DNA of 64,000 nt from Collinsella aerofaciens (GCF_015554145.1 NZ_JADNHZ010000012.1:1-64000), one strand, 5' to 3'. Numbered from the stretch's first letter, positions 19,854 through 29,276 are shown. Numbers and translations are program-made. The notes: a model not told the origin generated them from the sequence alone.

Positions 19854-20262
19854 GGGGCCCTCCCCTCTTAAGCGCCGGGCGGCGCGCGAATGTCGGAGCA
19901 GATTGTAAGCGAGGCCAGCGCCTGGCAAGGGGCGATTGAAGGCGATTATCGAGAATCAGCCCAGAATTTTGCACCGAGCTCGCTCAAAGTGTTCATTCGC
20001 TGACGTCTAAATTTGCATTCGTCAAGCTTTTGGCAAGGTTGCCCCAAAACTGACCAATATCTAACCAAGAACTTGCCACATCGCTTGACGCACGACCCAT
20101 CAAAAATCGCTCCGCGACTTCTCGGACGCTTTTTCGAGCAATATTTTCGATAGCGAATACATGCCGTCAATTGCTTTAAGCAGGTAAGAAGCTCAAATGC
20201 CATCACAGCCGACTGAATAAAATATCAAGGCAATGTCACCAATGACTCCCTACGGATCATTT
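19854..20262. other. AT-richer intergenic stretch, no gene supported
   Basis: Between prmC and repeat A copy 2 the sequence is noticeably more AT-rich than its surroundings. An 86-codon minus-strand frame (19946-20206) exists but has no ribosome-binding site and a Cys/Arg-rich product with no recognisable domain. I see no gene or clear promoter here. Confidence 0.5.
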
Positions 20263-20442
20263 GACAACCAAGGAAACGCCGATGTTTTGGCAATGTCAGC
20301 GAGCGACGTCCAGGGCGAACAAGTTGGCATGAAAAAGGCAAGGCATTGACCTTCTGGTCATGCCTTGCCTTTTGAATGACAAATTGTCGCCCTGGGCGGC
20401 GCGCAGCGTCAACCGGTCCGCCGTTCGGTAGAACGGCGGAAC
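20263..20442 (-). repeat. family A structured repeat, copy 2 (3' of prfA)
   Basis: Second family A copy. Read on the minus strand, a hairpin (TCCGCCGTTC/GAACGGCGGA, 20417-20440) begins at the prfA stop codon. GACGCTGC and a long hairpin follow. The apical part of the long hairpin, AAGGCAAGGCAT... / ATGCCTTGCC followed by five Ts, is an intrinsic-terminator structure. The tail CCAAAACATCGGCG is shared with the other copies. It probably terminates prfA. Confidence 0.8.
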
Positions 20443-21510
20443 CTAAACAGCCTGTGCCAGCTTCTCGGCTCGCTCGGCGGCGGCGAGTGCCTCGATGACG
20501 GTGCCGAGCTGGTCGCCCAGGAGGACGCCATTGTAGGTGGAGTTGAAACCGATGCGGTGATCGGTCACGCGGTCCTGGGGCTGGTTGTAGGTACGAATCT
20601 TTTCGGAACGGTTGCCGTGGCCGATCTGACTCTGGCGCTCGGCACCGAGCTCTGCCTGCTGCTTCTCGAGCTCCATCTCGTACAGACGAGCGCGCAGCAT
20701 CTGCATGCAGACCTCGCGGTTCTGGATCTGGGAACGCTGCTCCTGCGACTGCACCACGGTGTTGGTGGGCAGGTGGGTGATGCGCACGGCGGAGTAGGTG
20801 GTGTTAACGCACTGACCGCCAGGGCCGGAGGCGCAGTAGGTATCGATGCGCAGGTCGGACTGGTTGATCTGAACGTCGATCTCCTCGGCCTCGGGAAGCA
20901 CGGCGACGGTTGCCGTGGAGGTCTGGATGCGACCCTGGGACTCGGTCTTGGGGACGCGCTGGACACGGTGCACGCCGGACTCGAACTTCATGACGGAGTA
21001 GACGCGGTCGCCCTCGACCTTGAACTCGATGGACTTAAAGCCACCGGCCTCGCTGGGGCTGGAGTCGAGCACGGTGGTCTTCCAGCCGCGCGACTCGCAG
21101 AAGCGCTGATACATCTTGTACAGGTCGCCGGCAAAGATGGCCGCCTCGTCGCCACCGGCGGCGGAGCGGATCTCGACGATGGTGTTCTTGTCGTCGTTGG
21201 GGTCGCTCGGGATGAGCATGTACTTGATGTCTTCCTCGAGCTGGGGAAGCTTGGCCTCGTTTTCGGAGATGTCCATCTGGAGCATCTCCTTCTCATCGGC
21301 ATCGGTGGTATCGTGGAGCATCTCCTTGGCGGCCTCGATGTCATCGAGCGCGCCGATGTACTCACGCGAAGCGGCGATGAGGTCGGACTGGTGCGCGTAC
21401 TCCTTGTTGAGACGCGTGAACTCCTTGATATCAGAGGCGACGGCCGGGTCGGAGAGCTTCTTCTCGAGCTCCTCGTAGGCCTTGATAATCTTTTCGAGCT
21501 TGTCGCGCAT
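20443..21510 (-). CDS. prfA: peptide chain release factor 1
   Basis: RF1 recognises UAA and UAG and triggers peptide release. The 355-residue length is normal. The peptidyl-hydrolysis motif is present in ASGPGGQCVNTTYSA, preceded by the codon-recognition region in HRVQRVPKTESQGRIQTST (PKT in place of the usual PAT/PVT). ATG at 21510 has AAAGGAG upstream. prmC, which modifies its GGQ, lies downstream on the same strand. Confidence 0.97.
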   Translation of the reverse strand: MRDKLEKIIKAYEELEKKLSDPAVASDIKEFTRLNKEYAHQSDLIAASREYIGALDDIEAAKEMLHDTTDADEKEMLQMDISENEAKLPQLEEDIKYMLIPSDPNDDKNTIVEIRSAAGGDEAAIFAGDLYKMYQRFCESRGWKTTVLDSSPSEAGGFKSIEFKVEGDRVYSVMKFESGVHRVQRVPKTESQGRIQTSTATVAVLPEAEEIDVQINQSDLRIDTYCASGPGGQCVNTTYSAVRITHLPTNTVVQSQEQRSQIQNREVCMQMLRARLYEMELEKQQAELGAERQSQIGHGNRSEKIRTYNQPQDRVTDHRIGFNSTYNGVLLGDQLGTVIEALAAAERAEKLAQAV

Positions 21511-21848
21511 GGCGGGACTCCTTTATATGCGTGAAGGTGAAAATCGGCAGAGTTGATGGGGCGCGCGGCGCCACTACGGGGGTAAGCCCGGCTAGAACAT
21601 GTCGATCTTCAGATACATGCGCATCCCTTCGCGTATGGGGTACATAGTTGCGATCTAACCCATACATGATAGCGTGCGCAGGCATACCTGCATATAACCC
21701 GCACGGAATGCGACAAAGGGTCAGTCTCTTTCCTTGAATACAACTTCATCCGAACGCCTCCCGCATTCATCCGCACATATACGGATAAATTTGGGAATCC
21801 GATACCCTGAGGGCCGGATCGGCCGGCCCCGGGAGATCGGAGGACGCC
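21511..21848. other. prfA leader region, no gene supported
   Basis: The minus strand carries the prfA leader, with a ten-codon frame at 21592-21624 (MRMYLKIDMF) preceded by GAAGGG. The plus strand reads into the decayed frame that starts at 21849. GACAAAGGGTCAGTCTCTTT at about 21711-21730 resembles the family D repeat. Nothing else is recognisable. Confidence 0.4.
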
Positions 21849-22177
21849 ATGTCCGGAAAGGGCGGGAAGGGCGCCGCGAGGGCGGTCCCGAGGACCCACG
21901 GCAGGCTCACCGGGTACGAGCGGGACACGGTCCAGAGGATGCTGAAGCGCAGGGTTCGCTCGGCCACTTCCTCGAGAGGTTCAAGGGCGTATCGACCCGC
22001 AGGCTCCACAGCTGCCTGATGTGGTTCAGATGGCTGCGCGAGGCCGCACGCGTCGGGGACAGGACGTCGCTCATGCGCGAGCAGCTCGACGACGGGCGCT
22101 ACGAAAAGATCCGGAAGAAGATGATGGAGCCGGAGTACGAGTTCCATCTGGAGCCGGACGTGCAAACGGCGGGTTAA
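21849..22177 (+). pseudogene. decayed ORF, possibly the C-terminus of a transposase
   Basis: A GGAGG site precedes the ATG at 21849, but this frame stops at 22017-22019 after 56 codons. A second frame, offset by a shift near 21950, continues as FLERFKGVSTRRLHS, MWFRWLREAARVG and DDGRYEKIRKKMMEPEYEF to 22177. The RFKGVSTRRL pattern followed by an aromatic WFRWL resembles the C-terminal end of IS1595-type transposases as I remember them. This is a weak identification. The frame break is seen directly. No terminal repeats are visible. Confidence 0.4.
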
Positions 22178-22191
22178 CATAGCCTTTCACC

Positions 22192-22231
22192 AAAAAGGGC
22201 GAGCGGCCGCGCCCTGCGACCACCCGCCCTC
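22192..22231 (-). terminator. terminator of the surface-protein gene
   Basis: On the minus strand AGGGCG and CGCCCT arms enclose a GC-rich loop, and five Ts follow, 28-67 bp beyond the adhesin stop codon. Confidence 0.8.
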
Positions 22232-22258
22232 AATCAAAGCCCTTCTCGGCCGCCGTAG

Positions 22259-25200
22259 CTACCGGTTCCGGCGCCGCAGGATAACGCCTGCGGCGATCAG
22301 CACCACCGCGCCGCCCGCGATGCCACCCAGGGCCATCGGCGACAAGCTGGTATCGCCCGTATACGGCAGACCCGGCTTCTCCTCCTTCGGCACCGGTGAC
22401 TTGCCCGGCGGATTGGTGGGCGGCTCCGTCGGCGGGGTGGTCGGCGGCGTGTACGTGTTCTTGAACACCGGCGCCACGGCGCCGTCATAGGTTACCGTCG
22501 CCACCAGATGGCCCGCACCGTCGTCTGTCACCGTCACCGTTACCCGGTGCTCGGCCGCGTCGTACGTCACGTTCTTCTGACCGTCGTCCACCTCGGAGAT
22601 GCTGTAGGCGTACGTTCCGGGCTTGTCGTACGAGATCGCCTCGAAGCCCACCGTGCCGTCCGCCGCGTTCTTTGCGGTCTGCAGCACCTTGCCGTCGGCA
22701 TCCTTCAGCTGGAAGGAGAACTGCCCTTCCTTCAGGTCCTCGCCGCTCAGCACCTTGGAGGCCCCCAGCTTCACCTCAGTCGCGGCCGGCGCGTAACTGT
22801 TGCTGAACGCCACCGCATCCGCAGCCTTGCCGCCCTTGCTGTAGGCAACCTGCGCCTCCAGCGCGTGCGTCTCCGCATTCTCCGTCACCGTCACCGTCGC
22901 GGTAAAGACCGTCGTGTCGTAGGTGACGCCGTTCGCCGTCGCCCCTGCCCGCTCGGACACGGTGTAGACGTACGTCCCCACCTTGTCCAGCTGCAGCGGC
23001 GCGAAGCCGAACGTGCCGTCGGCGCCGTTCTGCACCGTCTGCACCACGTTACCGTCGGCGTCCTTCAGGTTGAAGAAGAACTCACCCTCGGCCAGGTCGC
23101 GGCCGGTCAGAGCCTTCGTTCCGGTAATCGTCGCCGTCGTTGCCGTCGGCGTGTAGGTGTTGGTGAAGGTCAGATCCGCAGCCGTCTTGTTCGCCGTCGC
23201 GGTCAGCTGGCCGCTGCCGTCATCGGTCACGTTCACCGTTACGTCCAGCACCGCATCGCTGTAAGTGATGGTGCCATCTTGGCCCGCAACCTCCTTCACC
23301 TGGTACGCATGCGAACCAGTTGCGGTGTACGAGATGGCCTTGAAGGTAAACGCTTTACCCACGTTCGTGGTCCGGTCGATCTCCTGCCCGGTGGCCACGT
23401 CAATCAGCGCGAATGTGAACTCGCCATCGGCGGGCGTCCGCGTGGTGGCCGGGTCGGCATTCTCAAGCACCTTGGTGCCAGAGATCTGGTAGGAGGTCTG
23501 ACCCGGCTGATAGCTGTTCGCAAACGTCATGGTATTGGGGGTGACGCCGTTCTCGGTGCCCTCGCTCGGTTTCACCGTAGAGCTCTCTACCACCAGCTTG
23601 CCGTCGTTGTTGTCCTTCACCACGTAGGTCAGGGTGTACGTCTTGCCGGTGTAGGTCACGCCCGGCACGCCCGGCGCGCCGTCCGTCGGCTGCACCTCAC
23701 GGACCGTGAAGGGAAAGGTGCCCGCATGGTCGAAGGTCAGCTCGTTAAAGTAAACCTTGCCCTTGGCGTCGTTCTTCTGGGTCTGGAGCACCGTACCGTC
23801 AGACCCCACCAGCTCGAAGGCGAAGTCTCCCGCCTTTAGCTGATAGCTGCCGTCGTGCACGTCAACGCTCTTGGTGAGGGCGATCGCGCCGGAGTTCGTC
23901 GCCTTCGCCTTGTAGGTGTTGGTGAAGGTGGGCTTCGTGGCGTCCGCGCCGTCGTAGGCGACGCTCGCCTGCAGCGTGCCGGCATTGTCCACAACCGTCA
24001 CCACGGCATGATGCACCGCGTCGTCGTAGGTCACGTAGGCCAGATCACCCTTCCGCTCCACGATAGTGTACTCGTACGTGCCCGGCTTCGCGTAGGAGAA
24101 GGCGTCGAAGTTAACGCTTCCGTCCGCGCCGTTGGTCGCGGTCCGGACGGGCTTGGCCCCGGCAAGCTGCTCAGCAGTCATTTTGCCCTCGTACACATCG
24201 AAGGTGAACTCGCCGTCCTTGGGGACGATCGGCGTGTTGTCGTCCTTCTTCACATAGCTCTTCTGCGCACCGAGGGCCAGACCGGTCGCGGCCGGCTGGT
24301 AGGTGTTGGTGAAGGTATCCGAGCCGGATGCGCTCGTCACGATCGCCTTCGCATTCAGTGCTCCGTTCCCGCCGTCTGTGACCGTCACCGTATAGGTGAG
24401 GGCATGATTGTCATAGACCATGCCCGGCTCCGCGCCCGGCTGCTCCACGATGGTGTAGGTGAAGTCCTTGCTCGCGGCACCGTCCAAGTCGGAGAGCTGG
24501 AACTCGCGCGTGAAGCAGACCTTGCCGTTTGCATCGTTCTTCGCGGTGGCGATCACGTTGCCGGCAGCGTCCTTCAGGTCGAAGGTGAACTCGCCGTCCG
24601 CAGGCTTCGTCGTGTGATCGAAGCCGTCCGCAACCTTGATGGTCTTGGTCGCCGTCAGCTCCACGGATCCCTTTGCGGTGTAGGTGTTGTTGAAGGTGGG
24701 AGCCGTAGCGGTACCGTCATAGGTGACGGTCACCTTCGTCTTGTTGTTGTCGTCCTGGTTCTGCTCTACCTTGACGTGGACCTTGACTTCCTTGGCGTCG
24801 TAGGCCACGCCGTCGACGGACTGGCCGGCCTTCTCCTCCTTGAGCGTGTAGTCGTACTCGCCCAGGTTCAGGCCCTTGACGGTCAGCTTGACCTTGCCAT
24901 TCTTATCGTTGGTGCCGCGAGCGTCCTCATTGCCGTCCTGGTCGTACAAGCCGAAGGTGAACGCATCGGCCGTCAGGTCCTTGCCCGCGAGAACTTTCGT
25001 GGCCTCAACGGTGACGTCCGCCGTCGGCTTCGTGTTGGTGAAGGTCGGCACGGCCTTCTCACCGTCGTAGGTGACGGTCGCCTTCAGCTCGCCCTTTTCG
25101 TCGGTGACCTTGACGTGGACCTTCACGCCCTTCGCGTCGTAGACGACGGTCGAGTCGGCGCCCTTCACCTCCTTGATGGTGTAGTCGTGGTCGCCCGGCG

Positions 25201-28200
25201 TAGCGTAGTCGATGGCTGCAAAGGCGACCTTGCCGTCCTTCTCGTTTTGGACAGTCTGGACCACGCTGCCGTCCTTGTCGAGCAGCTGGAACGTGAAGTC
25301 ACTCCCCGCGAGCTCGCCGCCCGTGAAGCGCTTCGTCGCCTTGAGCGTTACCGAGGTCTCCTTCGGGCGGTACGTGTTCGTGATCACCGCAATCTGATCG
25401 TCGATCACCTGAGATGTGGCGGTGCCATCATCCTTATAGATCTGCTCCATTTTGACGACTGGCTCGGTCAGATTTCCCTTGCCGTCATCCTTCACCGTTA
25501 CGGTCACTTTGTATTCGGCGCTGGAGTAGCTGACACCGCCCAGCCAACTGGGATCGCTCTTGGCGGGCGTAGTCTCGGCAATGTAGTAGGTGTACTTGCC
25601 AGGCTTCTCATACTTAATCTCTCCGAAGCTAAATTCTTCGGCGCTCGTAACGGTCTTCTCGACCTGCTTCATGCCGGCCACGGGCGCTGCCGTGGCACCA
25701 TCAGGCATCGGCGTTCCATCGGCGGCGCGCAGGCAAAGCTCGAAGCTGTCGGCGCTAGTCCACTCACGGCCGGTGAACTTCTTCTTCGCCTTGATGCCTG
25801 TGAGCGTCACCGAAGACTTCACGCTGTAGCTGTTGGTGAACACCAGCTTGTTGTCTTTGGCCACCGTGCCGTCGGAATTCTGCGGGGCAATCCTGCCCGA
25901 GATGCTATCGCCTTCTTCAGTCAGATTCTTGTCACCCTGCTTGCGGCCGGTCAGCTTATAGCCCGCGGGCATCTTGTCTGCGCCGGTCAGCTCCTGCACC
26001 GCGTACTGGTCACCCTCGGCGAGACCGTACACGCGGATCGTCTGGTCGGCCGTGATGGTTTGTGAATAGCCGTTCGTCAGGTTGAACACGTTGCCGACCC
26101 GCCGCTCGCCCGCAGTCCCCGCCTTCTCGAACACTGCAGCCTTGTAGGTCTTCCCCTCGGGCACGGTGAACTTGAAGGTGAACCCCGCGTCCTTATTGCC
26201 CGTCAGGCCATCGGGCACGTCAACCTTCTTCGTCACCTCGAGGCTCGCCTCGCGTTCGTTCGCCACGCGCACGCAGGTGGCGCCCGTGAACAGGGCATTC
26301 AGGTTCATGTCGCCCAGATCGGCGCGGGCGCCCTTCGCATTAGTGACACCAGGTTCATCCTGCGTGATGCCCATACGTATCCAGCCCGTCTCGGTCTCCA
26401 GGCGGTAAGGTTCGTCCTTCTTGGTGGGCCCATACTGGTAGACACGTCCATTGGCGCCGTACTTAAGATGTACCTCATTCTCGCCGCCCTTGGCGTCATT
26501 GTTCCAGGAAAGATTGCCGTTGCCGTCGAGCGTCCCGTCGGACGTCTGGCGCTGGCCCTTGATCCACGTGAGCGTGTTGTCAATGTCGCCCTCTGCGCCA
26601 AACTGGCCCAGGCTCTTCATGAGCGAGCCCACGCCCACGAACGTCGAAACGCCGTCATCAACTGTACCAGCATCGGCGTGGACGCCGTAATCGTCCACAA
26701 TCACCTTGATGAGCCTGTCATTAAGCAGGAAGCCATTGGGCGCCGAGACCTCCTTCAGGAAGTAGGTACCCTTCACGAGCGGCTCGCTACTGTCGCTCGT
26801 AGACGGGAATACGCCCGCCCCTTCGAGCTTGACCGGGTTGGCGACCGACCTCGTCGTCAGGGTGTCGTAGGAGGCCTGGTCGCCATCGAGCACGGCCTTG
26901 CCGTTCGCATCCGTAGTCACCTGGGTGGACTTGTAAAGGCCGAACTTCGCCCCGTCAACGGGCTTACCCTCGGTATCGGTCTTCTGCACGAACAGGCGAT
27001 TCTGGATGTTCGTGACGAGCAGGCGCGTGGCGAACTGCCGCTTGAAGTTCGTGCCGTCTGCGATGTCGTCGCTGTACACGTGGACTGTGTTCTTAGGCGT
27101 CGCGTCGCCGATCGAGCTCGCCGTTGTGTGGCAGATGGCCACCGTGTACTCGGCATCCTTGCGGGCATCACCGCTCAGCAGGTAGTAGTACTTGGAGATG
27201 TCACCGGGCAGATTTTGAATCTCTACCTGGTACTGGCCGCTTGTGTTGAGCGTGAAGGCGTGCAGGTCCTTCTTCGCCGCCTCGATAGCACCGGTCATGC
27301 CCGGCTCCTTGGCGAGGGTGTATCCCGCTCCCGTCGATGGGTCGCCCGACACGGCGTACCAATTGCTCGGATCTTTGATACCTGTGCCTGCGCTTTTGTC
27401 GCGCTTGAGCACCACAGCGAACAGTATGCCGGAGTCCAGATTGACGGTCTTGTCGGACTTCGTCAGGTCATTATTTGCCTTGTACACGGTCGACGGCGCG
27501 GTGATGGTCTCCTTCGCGGCGGCGAACGCACCGGTCTTCCACACGACGCTGCCCGCGTCCATACCGCCGCGGTTGATGATGACGCCGCCCGCGCCGTTCT
27601 CAGCGCTCGCGGGCACGTACTCGAGCTGCATGCTACCACCCGTCGCCGCGAGACTCGAGCGGTATCCCTCGGGTACGCGCGTCTCCTTCAGGAGGTAGTA
27701 CTTGTTGTTGTCGTGATCCTTGTTGTAGAGATCGTCGAAGTTGATGACGCCGTTGTCCACGTCGTTCGTGAGCGTTAGGTGGCCGGCCTCGTCCGTGGTA
27801 CCGGAGCCGAGAAGCGCGTTCTCGTTATTGGTCGTATCTGTAAAGCTCCCGTCTGTTTTGTACAGCGCGAACTCGGCACCCTGTACGAACTTGCCATCCT
27901 GGTCGAACTTGATAATGTCGGACTCGGGCACCGTCACGAGGTTGAACTTGAGCTCCATGTTGGAGTCGGTGGCGCCGCGCTCCAGGTAGAAGAACTTGAG
28001 GGTGTGGTTGGTGTCGTCGGCGAAGGTGTTGCCTTTCCAGCTCGTGTCGTCGGCCTTGCCCGCCTCCTGGTACTTGGTCAGCAGTGTGCCGTTGTAATTG
28101 TCGTTTACCTTAATGTCGCCCGTACGAAAGTTGATGCTCAGACTCGCGCGGTTGTGAATGCCGCCAATGTCGCCCACAAGGACATCGTCAATGAACACCC

Positions 28201-29002
28201 AGACGTCGTCGTCGCCGGCGAACTCGAAGGTCATGTCATTATTATTGTTCGTCAGGCCGCCGTTGGGCTGCACGAATCGCGTGGACATTGAGAGACCGAA
28301 GTGGTGGTTGACGGGTTTGCCGCCGTTGTAGCGCGAATCACCGGTGTTGTCTGCCTTGATGCCGTTTTGGACGAGCCTGTCGTTTTCCTCTTTGAACACC
28401 TTGTCTGCCGCGTCGAACGGGAAGAACTGACCCTGGTGGGACGAATCGCCCACTTTGTCAATGCCCCAGGTGTCATAGATGTCAAAGGCATTCTTGTCAG
28501 CGTTGTAGGCTGCGTAGTTTTCGGAGCTGTCATAGACGTAGTAGCCGTCCTGAACCTTAAGGAGGCCCGTCACGCCAAAATGGGATGTCTTGCCGGTCTG
28601 GGCAGAGGAATCGAATAGGTAGCGGAGGGACTCGTCGCCCAAGGCTTCGGAAAGCTTCGGGTAGCCATCTGAAAGCGTGTTGTTGACGATGCCGGGCCGC
28701 GGGCTCGTGCCGCCCGTCCAATTGTTGAGCGGCCCATCACCCTTGCCGTCGTTAAACTGGAACTTGTGGCCTGCGTTGACGCCGCCGTTGCCGGAAACCG
28801 ACAGATGGTTATCGGGATTCACCCAGTAATCAAACAGGTTGATTGTTGTCCCCGAAGGCGAAATCGTCGTAACCGTGTGGTCCGAAAACGCCGCTTCCGC
28901 ACGGGTCGGCAGGAAGAAACTCGCCGTCAGCGCGACGGCGAGGGCCAAAACAATCACATATGGCGAGACCGGGCGCAGCCCACGACGACGGCCATAAGAC
29001 AT
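22259..29002 (-). CDS. giant LPXTG-anchored pilin-like adhesin (fibro-slime, SpaA and FctA-type repeats)
   Basis: Cell-wall-anchored surface protein, 2247 residues. A signal peptide (basic MSYGRRRG, hydrophobic core, cleavage likely after AEA near residue 38) leads into a fibro-slime domain with FAGDDDVWVFIDDVLVGDIGG near 263-281. Two SpaA/Cna-B-like domains follow (about 360-450 and 670-775), then a spacer domain (about 917-1060). Nine tandem FctA-type pilin isopeptide domains of 110-150 residues (about 1065-2190) end in NTY-like asparagines. A Pro/Thr stalk, LPYTG near 2212, a membrane helix and RRRNR complete a sortase signal. Repeats are divergent at DNA level. ATG 29002 was chosen for the signal peptide, although its ribosome site is weak. 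No sortase gene is in the window. Confidence 0.9.
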   Translation of the reverse strand: MSYGRRRGLRPVSPYVIVLALAVALTASFFLPTRAEAAFSDHTVTTISPSGTTINLFDYWVNPDNHLSVSGNGGVNAGHKFQFNDGKGDGPLNNWTGGTSPRPGIVNNTLSDGYPKLSEALGDESLRYLFDSSAQTGKTSHFGVTGLLKVQDGYYVYDSSENYAAYNADKNAFDIYDTWGIDKVGDSSHQGQFFPFDAADKVFKEENDRLVQNGIKADNTGDSRYNGGKPVNHHFGLSMSTRFVQPNGGLTNNNNDMTFEFAGDDDVWVFIDDVLVGDIGGIHNRASLSINFRTGDIKVNDNYNGTLLTKYQEAGKADDTSWKGNTFADDTNHTLKFFYLERGATDSNMELKFNLVTVPESDIIKFDQDGKFVQGAEFALYKTDGSFTDTTNNENALLGSGTTDEAGHLTLTNDVDNGVINFDDLYNKDHDNNKYYLLKETRVPEGYRSSLAATGGSMQLEYVPASAENGAGGVIINRGGMDAGSVVWKTGAFAAAKETITAPSTVYKANNDLTKSDKTVNLDSGILFAVVLKRDKSAGTGIKDPSNWYAVSGDPSTGAGYTLAKEPGMTGAIEAAKKDLHAFTLNTSGQYQVEIQNLPGDISKYYYLLSGDARKDAEYTVAICHTTASSIGDATPKNTVHVYSDDIADGTNFKRQFATRLLVTNIQNRLFVQKTDTEGKPVDGAKFGLYKSTQVTTDANGKAVLDGDQASYDTLTTRSVANPVKLEGAGVFPSTSDSSEPLVKGTYFLKEVSAPNGFLLNDRLIKVIVDDYGVHADAGTVDDGVSTFVGVGSLMKSLGQFGAEGDIDNTLTWIKGQRQTSDGTLDGNGNLSWNNDAKGGENEVHLKYGANGRVYQYGPTKKDEPYRLETETGWIRMGITQDEPGVTNAKGARADLGDMNLNALFTGATCVRVANEREASLEVTKKVDVPDGLTGNKDAGFTFKFTVPEGKTYKAAVFEKAGTAGERRVGNVFNLTNGYSQTITADQTIRVYGLAEGDQYAVQELTGADKMPAGYKLTGRKQGDKNLTEEGDSISGRIAPQNSDGTVAKDNKLVFTNSYSVKSSVTLTGIKAKKKFTGREWTSADSFELCLRAADGTPMPDGATAAPVAGMKQVEKTVTSAEEFSFGEIKYEKPGKYTYYIAETTPAKSDPSWLGGVSYSSAEYKVTVTVKDDGKGNLTEPVVKMEQIYKDDGTATSQVIDDQIAVITNTYRPKETSVTLKATKRFTGGELAGSDFTFQLLDKDGSVVQTVQNEKDGKVAFAAIDYATPGDHDYTIKEVKGADSTVVYDAKGVKVHVKVTDEKGELKATVTYDGEKAVPTFTNTKPTADVTVEATKVLAGKDLTADAFTFGLYDQDGNEDARGTNDKNGKVKLTVKGLNLGEYDYTLKEEKAGQSVDGVAYDAKEVKVHVKVEQNQDDNNKTKVTVTYDGTATAPTFNNTYTAKGSVELTATKTIKVADGFDHTTKPADGEFTFDLKDAAGNVIATAKNDANGKVCFTREFQLSDLDGAASKDFTYTIVEQPGAEPGMVYDNHALTYTVTVTDGGNGALNAKAIVTSASGSDTFTNTYQPAATGLALGAQKSYVKKDDNTPIVPKDGEFTFDVYEGKMTAEQLAGAKPVRTATNGADGSVNFDAFSYAKPGTYEYTIVERKGDLAYVTYDDAVHHAVVTVVDNAGTLQASVAYDGADATKPTFTNTYKAKATNSGAIALTKSVDVHDGSYQLKAGDFAFELVGSDGTVLQTQKNDAKGKVYFNELTFDHAGTFPFTVREVQPTDGAPGVPGVTYTGKTYTLTYVVKDNNDGKLVVESSTVKPSEGTENGVTPNTMTFANSYQPGQTSYQISGTKVLENADPATTRTPADGEFTFALIDVATGQEIDRTTNVGKAFTFKAISYTATGSHAYQVKEVAGQDGTITYSDAVLDVTVNVTDDGSGQLTATANKTAADLTFTNTYTPTATTATITGTKALTGRDLAEGEFFFNLKDADGNVVQTVQNGADGTFGFAPLQLDKVGTYVYTVSERAGATANGVTYDTTVFTATVTVTENAETHALEAQVAYSKGGKAADAVAFSNSYAPAATEVKLGASKVLSGEDLKEGQFSFQLKDADGKVLQTAKNAADGTVGFEAISYDKPGTYAYSISEVDDGQKNVTYDAAEHRVTVTVTDDGAGHLVATVTYDGAVAPVFKNTYTPPTTPPTEPPTNPPGKSPVPKEEKPGLPYTGDTSLSPMALGGIAGGAVVLIAAGVILRRRNR

Positions 29003-29030
29003 GACGGACCACCGCTCGCGCGGCCGGTGT

Positions 29031-29111
29031 TCACCAGGAAGTTCCCTGCTTAGACACCCCCCCGGTAGCATTATTCACGAGTCGAGACGTCGTCTCTCTG
29101 AGCTCCTGCAT
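29031..29111 (-). CDS. 26-codon upstream reading frame with strong RBS, G7 tract inside
   Basis: ATG at 29111 follows GGGGAGGAAATT, a far better ribosome-binding site than that of the adhesin ATG. The frame encodes 26 residues (MQELRETTSRLV..., ending GTSW) and stops at 29031, 28 bp before the adhesin start. It contains a run of seven Gs. With six or nine Gs this frame would run uninterrupted into the adhesin at 29002. It may be a leader peptide, or the real adhesin start in an alternative phase. Function is inferred from the geometry only. Confidence 0.5.
   Translation of the reverse strand: MQELRETTSRLVNNATGGVSKQGTSW
29057..29063. repeat. homopolymeric tract (G7 on the minus strand)
   Basis: Seven consecutive Cs on the plus strand lie inside the 26-codon frame upstream of the giant adhesin. 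Loss of one base (or gain of two) fuses the two frames. Confidence 0.9.
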
Positions 29112-29276
29112 AATTTCCTCCCCAGTCACACGGCGACCTGCCCGAGTGCTCCCCGGGGGCCGAGGCAGTCTGGCACATGCCCGCAGTCGTTCAAGGAATA
29201 CCAACCCCAGCATATGTCTCTTAAGATATCTTAGTCTTATTCTATGACAGTTTTTGTCTCATTACCGATGAAATCG

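Noticed and set aside
19946-20206. 86-codon minus-strand frame between prmC and prfA
   Set aside because: No ribosome-binding site and no recognisable domain; lies in AT-rich repeat-bordered DNA.
21592-21624. Ten-codon leader peptide MRMYLKIDMF upstream of prfA
   Set aside because: It has GAAGGG before its ATG, but so short a frame cannot be supported without conservation data.
22400-25830. Possible CRISPR or DNA tandem repeat array in the adhesin
   Set aside because: The repeats are 110-150-residue protein domains with divergent DNA, not short identical direct repeats with spacers.
22508-26065. Very long open frames on the plus strand across the adhesin gene
   Set aside because: They mirror the coding periodicity of the minus-strand repeats, contain no recognisable domain and have Arg/Val/Gly-rich shadow composition.
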